From Phocoena phocoena (lineage: Eukaryota; Chordata; Mammalia; Artiodactyla; Phocoenidae): DNA of 64,000 nucleotides. The stretch lies in contig NC_089225.1 in NCBI RefSeq assembly GCF_963924675.1, positions 113,617,094 to 113,681,093 of the forward strand. The letters are read 5' to 3'. Under the pieces are notes generated by a model. That model was not told the DNA's origin, searched no databases, and was given only the letters and a program-made list of their open reading frames with translations. Made by a program: the position numbers and the translations under genes. Position 1 is the first letter of the stretch. Every line of letters begins with the position of its first letter. Positions 59,220 through 64,000 of this stretch are shown one piece after another.

Positions 59220-61110
59220 TTTTGGGGTTTCTTTTTATTTATTTTTATTGAGATAACACTGATTTATAACATTACATAAGTTTCATGTGTACACCATTAT
59301 ATTTCTACTTCTGTATGCCTTACAGCGTGCTCACCACCAAAAATTTAGTTTCTACCATCACCATACAGTTAATCCCCTTTACCCATTTCACCCTCCACTG
59401 ACCCCTTCCCCTCTAGTAACCACTGCTCTGCTCTCTGTATCTACATGTTTGTTTTTGCTTGGTTTGGTTTGTTCATGTATTTTATTTTATCTCTTTTGTA
59501 TATTCCACATATGAGTGAAATCATACGGTATTTGTCTTTCTCCTTCTGACTTATTTCACTTAACATAATACCCTCTAGTTCCATACAGTTTGTTGCAAGT
59601 GACAAGATTTCATATTTTTATGGCTGAGTAGTATTCTACTGTATATATTTATCTATATCTGTATCTATATCTATTTATCCATGTTTCTATATATATATCA
59701 CATCTTCATCCATTCACCCCCTGATAGGCACTTAGATTTTTTCCATATCTTGGCTACTGTTGATAATGCTGCAGTGAACAGAGGGGCACATATATCTTTT
59801 CAAATTAGTGTTTTTGTATTCTTTGTATAATACCCAGAAGTGGGATAGCTGGATCATATGGTGGTTCTAGTCTTAATTTTTTGAGGAACCTCCATCCTGT
59901 TTTCCATAGCGGCTGCACCAATTTACATTCCCATCAACAATGTATGAGGGTTCCTTCCTTTCCACATCCTTGCCAACACTTGTTATTTCTTGCCTTTTTG
60001 ATAACAGCAGTTCTGACAAGTGTGAGGTGATATCTCATTGTGTTTTTGATTTGCATTTCCCTGATAATTAGTGAGGTTGAACATCTTTTCACATGCTTTT
60101 TGGCCATCTGTATGTCTTCATTAAAAAAAAATGTCTATTCAGCTCCTCTGCCTATTTAAAAAATCTGGTTGTTTGTTTTGTTGTTAACTGGTATCAGTTC
60201 TTTATATAATTTTGATATTAACCCCTTATAGGATATATTATTTGCAAATATCTTCTCCCATTTGGTAGGTTATCTTTTCATTTTATTGATGGTTTCCTTT
60301 TCTGTGCAGGAGCTTTTTAGTTTATGTAATCCCATTTGTTTATTTTGCTTTTGTTTGCCTTGCCTGAGGAGACAGATCCAGAAAGATATTGCTAAGACTG
60401 ATGTCGAAGAACATACTGCCTGTGTTTTCTTCCAGGAGTTTCATGGTTTCAGGCCTTACATTCAAGTCTTTAATCCATTTTGAATGAATTTTTGTATATA
60501 GTGTGAGATAGGGGTCTAGTTTCATTCTTTTTCATGTGGCCGTCCAGTTTTCCCAGCACCATTTATTGAAGAGACTGTCTTTTCTCCATTGTATGTTGTT
60601 TGCTCCTTTGTCACAAATTAATTATACATATACACGTGGGTTTGTTTCTGGGCTCTCAATTCTGTTGCATTGATCTATGTATCTGTTTTTCTGCCAATCC
60701 CATGCTGTTTTATTACTATGGCTTTGTAATATAGTTAGAAGTTAGGGAGCATAATACCTCCAGCTTTGTTCTTTTCTCTCAGGATTTCTCTGGCTATTTG
60801 GGGTCTTTTGTGGTTCCATATACATTTTAGAATTTTTTGTTCTATTTCTGTGAAAAACGTCCTTGGGATTTTGATAGGGATTGCATTGAATCTGTATATT
60901 CCTTTAGGTAATATAGACTTTTTGACAATGTTAATTCTACTAATCCATGAGCACAGAATAACTTTCCATTTACCTGTGTCTTCTTCAATCTTTTTCCAGA
61001 ATATCTTATAGTTTTCTGTGTACAGGTCTTATTTTATTCTTTTTGTTGTGATTCAAAATGGTATTGTTTTCTTAATTTCTCTTTCTGCTAGCTCACTTGT
61101 TAGACACTAT
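59220..61110 (-). mobile_element. Older L1 3' half, inactivated
   Basis: The plus strand shows reversed L1 landmarks: TCCACATATGAGTGAAATCA near 59504, GAAGTGGGATAGCTGGATCA near 59837, TTCTGACAAGTGTGAGGTGA near 60011, CCAGCACCATTTATTGAAGA near 60553 and GGGATTGCATTGAATCTGTA near 60878. It is more diverged than the L1 at 55640-57945. The longest minus-strand frames are about 60 codons. Confidence 0.85.
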
Positions 61111-61770
61111 TTTAGAATGTATTTGTCATATTGATGCTTGAAAAATGCCAGATGAAAATTATTTCTAAACTTCACAAAGGTTTCCTTTTCTATACATGCT
61201 TTAAAATCCATAGTCAATTTTACTTCATGCTAATTGAAAAGTCTTAAATTTATTTTACATAATCAAACATGAATAAAATGACAGAATATTATTCAGTATC
61301 ACCTTGCTAGGATTATATGACTATGCCTTATGGAAAAACTATCCAGGTTATAATGAACATGCTATTTCTGTATGACAAAAATTATTCTTTCTGAGGAATC
61401 ATGAAATGTAAAGAATTATTGAAACAATCCCTGTCTCATATAGTACAATTATGCAATGCAATTATGCCGTAAGTTCCAATAATTATATTTCTAAATATAA
61501 ATATTTAGAAAATATTTAATATTTAAATATTTAATTGAACTAAGGTATTATCACAGACTATTTTCAAATATACACACATATTTTAAATTTCCTCTCATGT
61601 ACTTACCAAGAGAGCTTAATATTGAACTAGCAATAATCACATATGCTATTTTGATCTGAGATGGGGTTGGAGTTTATGATTTTAGAAATTACTGAATTTA
61701 TATAAGAAGGTGAATTTTATATGGTCATTTGTTAAAATATAGAGTCACATTTATCTTTTAAGCTTTCCAG

Positions 61771-61901
61771 AAATGTCCAGGCAGGTCCTACGACACAAAT
61801 CTGATAGCAGCTTGGATGACACCAGCAGGTTCTGTAACAGCACATTTCAAGGCCTGTCCCACCTGAGATCGGCCGTGGCTGCCGACACACTGAAGCTGCT
61901 G
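61771..61901 (+). other. Exon-like sequence, unidentified
   Basis: A pyrimidine-rich tract ends AGCTTTCCAG at 61770. The next 131 bases contain an ATG at 61773 in frame with 43 open codons, starting M-S-R-Q-V-L-R-H-K-S-D-S-S-L-D-D. A GT at 61902 follows CTGCTG, but this donor (GTAATC) is weak. The peptide is serine-rich, with base composition above the surrounding AT-rich DNA. I do not recognise the family. It could be a first coding exon, an alternative exon, or a chance frame in an unrecognised repeat. Confidence 0.25.
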
Positions 61902-62006
61902 GTAATCATGGTTTTTCATTCATAAAAATTTCATAAGTGAAAGAGTAGCTTTGGGCAGATTGAGAGCAAGAGAGAGACTAGATCAGCTACTCATTTCGTT
62001 CGAAAT

Positions 62007-62081
62007 AATTTCCCCAGAAAATTTCCAGTGTTTCTGTAAATGTGGAACTAACCGGCTTAATTCAAAATTTTCTGGGGAATT
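62007..62081. repeat. Imperfect inverted repeat, about 17-bp arms
   Basis: AATTTCCCCAGAAAATTT at 62007-62024 pairs with AAATTTTCTGGGGAATT at 62065-62081, with one extra base in the left arm and a spacer of about 40 bases. Confidence 0.8.
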
Positions 62082-62399
62082 GGGTATTGAAAGTCAGAAC
62101 TTCTATGCTATGTTAACACAGTGTTCTGTGTTTCATTTCCTTAGGGATCTTCTCTAATGACCTTGTTTTTTAAAAGTGAGAAAAAGCCAAGTGAAAAGGA
62201 ACAAGGGAGAGAAAGGGAAAAATCCTCTCACCGAAATCACGTGCAATCTTGGAGACATTTTAGTCAATACACATTTCTGAAGCTTTTAATTTGCAGCTGC
62301 ACCAGGCAGAATGCTGAGCCGCTGCAATCCAAAACCTTTAGAAGATGGCGCACCACACGTGCACAAAATTGCTTCGTTATCACATCTCTTTTGGAGGCT

Positions 62400-63555
62400 T
62401 AATGTGCGGACCATTCCAGGAAGGATGGCGTGGGAGATGCTCTAGGAAGTGGACCTCCAATTCTAGGGTACTCTGAGCACGGGCTGGACTGGTGGTAACG
62501 TGGGTGCCGCACTCCTACAGGTACCGACCTGGCGGCAGCACTGCTCTGCTCCAGCCAGTAGGAGACCTCCAGCAGGCCTGGCACTGTGGCCCCTTGGGAC
62601 ACTGGCAGGGGCCATGCCAGCATGAGTTGGTTGGCCCTGACGGAGAAGAGGCAGGGTTCTCCTCCCTGTCAGGAGATGAGAAGGGATACAGGGAGGAAAA
62701 GCAGGAGGCAGCTGGAACAGGAGGTGCTGGAACCCTGCTGGGCCTCAGCCAGCTGCTCACCCACCTCCACCCCCAGCACTTCTCTGAGGCCCTCGTTGGG
62801 GTGGGCCTAGCTCAGGTGGGCGCTACACCCCTTTAGGCAGTGGGGGCCCAGAGAAGTCAGAGGACCTGTCCAAGCAGCACACCTGGGCGCTGTCCCTCTT
62901 GCTTCACCTCCCTGTCAAAGCTTTGGCTGGGACTGACTTTCTGGAGGCATCCCAACCCTCTTGGAGAGACCGGCTAGGACCCACAGTACCTCCCCCAGGA
63001 GACAAGGTTTCCTTACAGGCCACGATGCTATGACACGTGTGTGGGATGCTGTGCCAGGCAGGTAATATGGGGGTTACCTGTCAAACATCTTTGCGGAGAC
63101 CCCAGAGATTCCATGTGTCCCCGTCTGCAGCAGAGTTAGCCCCAGAAGACCACAACTGGGTCTCCTGGGCCCAACGCTGGACGCAGGGTGTGAGGAGGAT
63201 CCATTATCTGGGGAGAATTGATTCAAGCCTATTTTTCGCGCCCAGCCACTGTCCTCTCACTGCCCTGCTCCTTCATGTCTCTTCCTAAATCTCCTGGAAG
63301 GGATCCCCCCTCCCCCGGCCCTGGGCTTTCTCTCTGCCTTTGCTCCTCTCCCCAGTTCTCCTGGTTCTCAGCGAAAAACCACAGACAAGAACACAGGTCA
63401 GGGGGACAGTCAGTGGTGGGTGGGGCGAGGTGGTGGAGAGAAGCAGAAAGGGTGGTGGGCTGAGGCACTGGGAAGGCGCACAGATGAATCATGCTTCTTT
63501 TGTCACATGTGTACACAGAGACAAAAGCCTGGAAGGAAGTGCATCAAAATACTGA
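62400..63555. other. GC-rich single-copy interval, no gene recognised
   Basis: Open frames occur on both strands over 62490-62840, including GC-rich frames of 81-114 codons. None has a domain signal, and no convincing splice pair was seen. Confidence 0.4.
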
Positions 63556-63559
63556 CAGT

Positions 63560-64000
63560 GTCTGTTTTTAAATAAACTGTTATTTCTTTCTTACTACAAA
63601 AGCAGTACAAACTTATTGGAAAACTGCATAAAATAGATTAGCAAGAAGAATAAAATTCTAAGCATCTATAATTTTATTGCCCCGAGATAACCCACTTTTA
63701 ATACATCCCCCTTGCCACCCTCCTCCCTCCCCCTCCCACCTTTCCTTCCTTTCCTTCTCACTCTCTCTATTCTGCATCTATCAATTTGTCTATTTAACCT
63801 ACCTACCTACACGTGCTTTCTGAATTACCTGTCTCCTAACATATTCTGTCACAGAAATACGGTACTGCGTACCACAACTTGTTTTTCTTGGTACATAGAC
63901 ATTGAGAAGTTCTTTTCAGGTCATGAAACATTTTCTACCGTATCATCTTTCGTAACTACATAGTGTTCCATTGCATGGTTTACCACACCTTATTTAATCA
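63560..64000. repeat. Old diverged repeat-like sequence running off the window
   Basis: CATAGTGTTCCATTGCATGG near the end and TTATTGCCCCGAGATAACCC near 63676 resemble a common old mammalian repeat. A pyrimidine-rich run (CCTCCCTCCCCCTCCCACC) lies near 63721. The family is not assigned. Confidence 0.35.

Overview
This is a vertebrate nuclear window, almost certainly from a cetacean. The clearest evidence is two near-identical copies (about 97% by eye) of a tRNA-derived SINE with the sequence of the whale CHR family, at 29057-29280 and 44463-44670, each with target-site duplications and a poly-A tail. The L1 tails and the class I endogenous retrovirus LTRs also look like cetartiodactyl families. 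I find no complete protein-coding gene, no tRNA or rRNA gene, no CRISPR array and no bacterial operon structure. The many 60-300 residue open frames are chance frames in GC-rich DNA or fragments of transposons.

Layout. (1) 1-24 kb is GC-rich and mostly single copy, with MIR remnants, one Tigger-type MITE and, at 2.37-9.18 kb, a decayed minus-strand class I endogenous retrovirus. That provirus has a 5' LTR at 8602-9175, a primer-binding-site-like sequence, nucleocapsid zinc-knuckle and protease remnants, a second LTR nested inside it in the opposite direction, and a 3' LTR remnant that abuts a 20-copy AT-rich tandem array. (2) 24.1-26.0 kb is a strong CpG island. On the minus strand it contains a good splice donor next to a (CCG)7 tract, which suggests a non-coding first exon at about 24654-24940 whose first intron would be the 1-24 kb region. 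Evenly spaced CCAAT boxes, a GC box, and YY1, E-box and NRF1 motifs lie upstream, so a divergent promoter is plausible. An AT-rich block beside the island (23.26-24.1 kb) looks like a conserved non-coding element. (3) 26-64 kb is an AT-richer, gene-desert-like region filled with L1 fragments, both SINEs, two hAT-Charlie MITEs, MIR/L2-type remnants, two minisatellites (93-bp x3 and 29-bp x6) and short inverted repeats. One exon-like open stretch is at 61771-61901.

How parts work together. The only functional unit I can argue for is the CpG-island promoter with its minus-strand first exon and possible antisense partner. Nearby AT-rich blocks (23.3-24.1, 10.4-10.75 and 49.6-49.95 kb) are candidate regulatory elements. 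The rest is transposon history: nested insertions with readable target-site duplications, and local tandem amplification of older transposon sequence. I could not read the identity of the gene behind the island from its 5' UTR alone, and I found no new multi-gene system.
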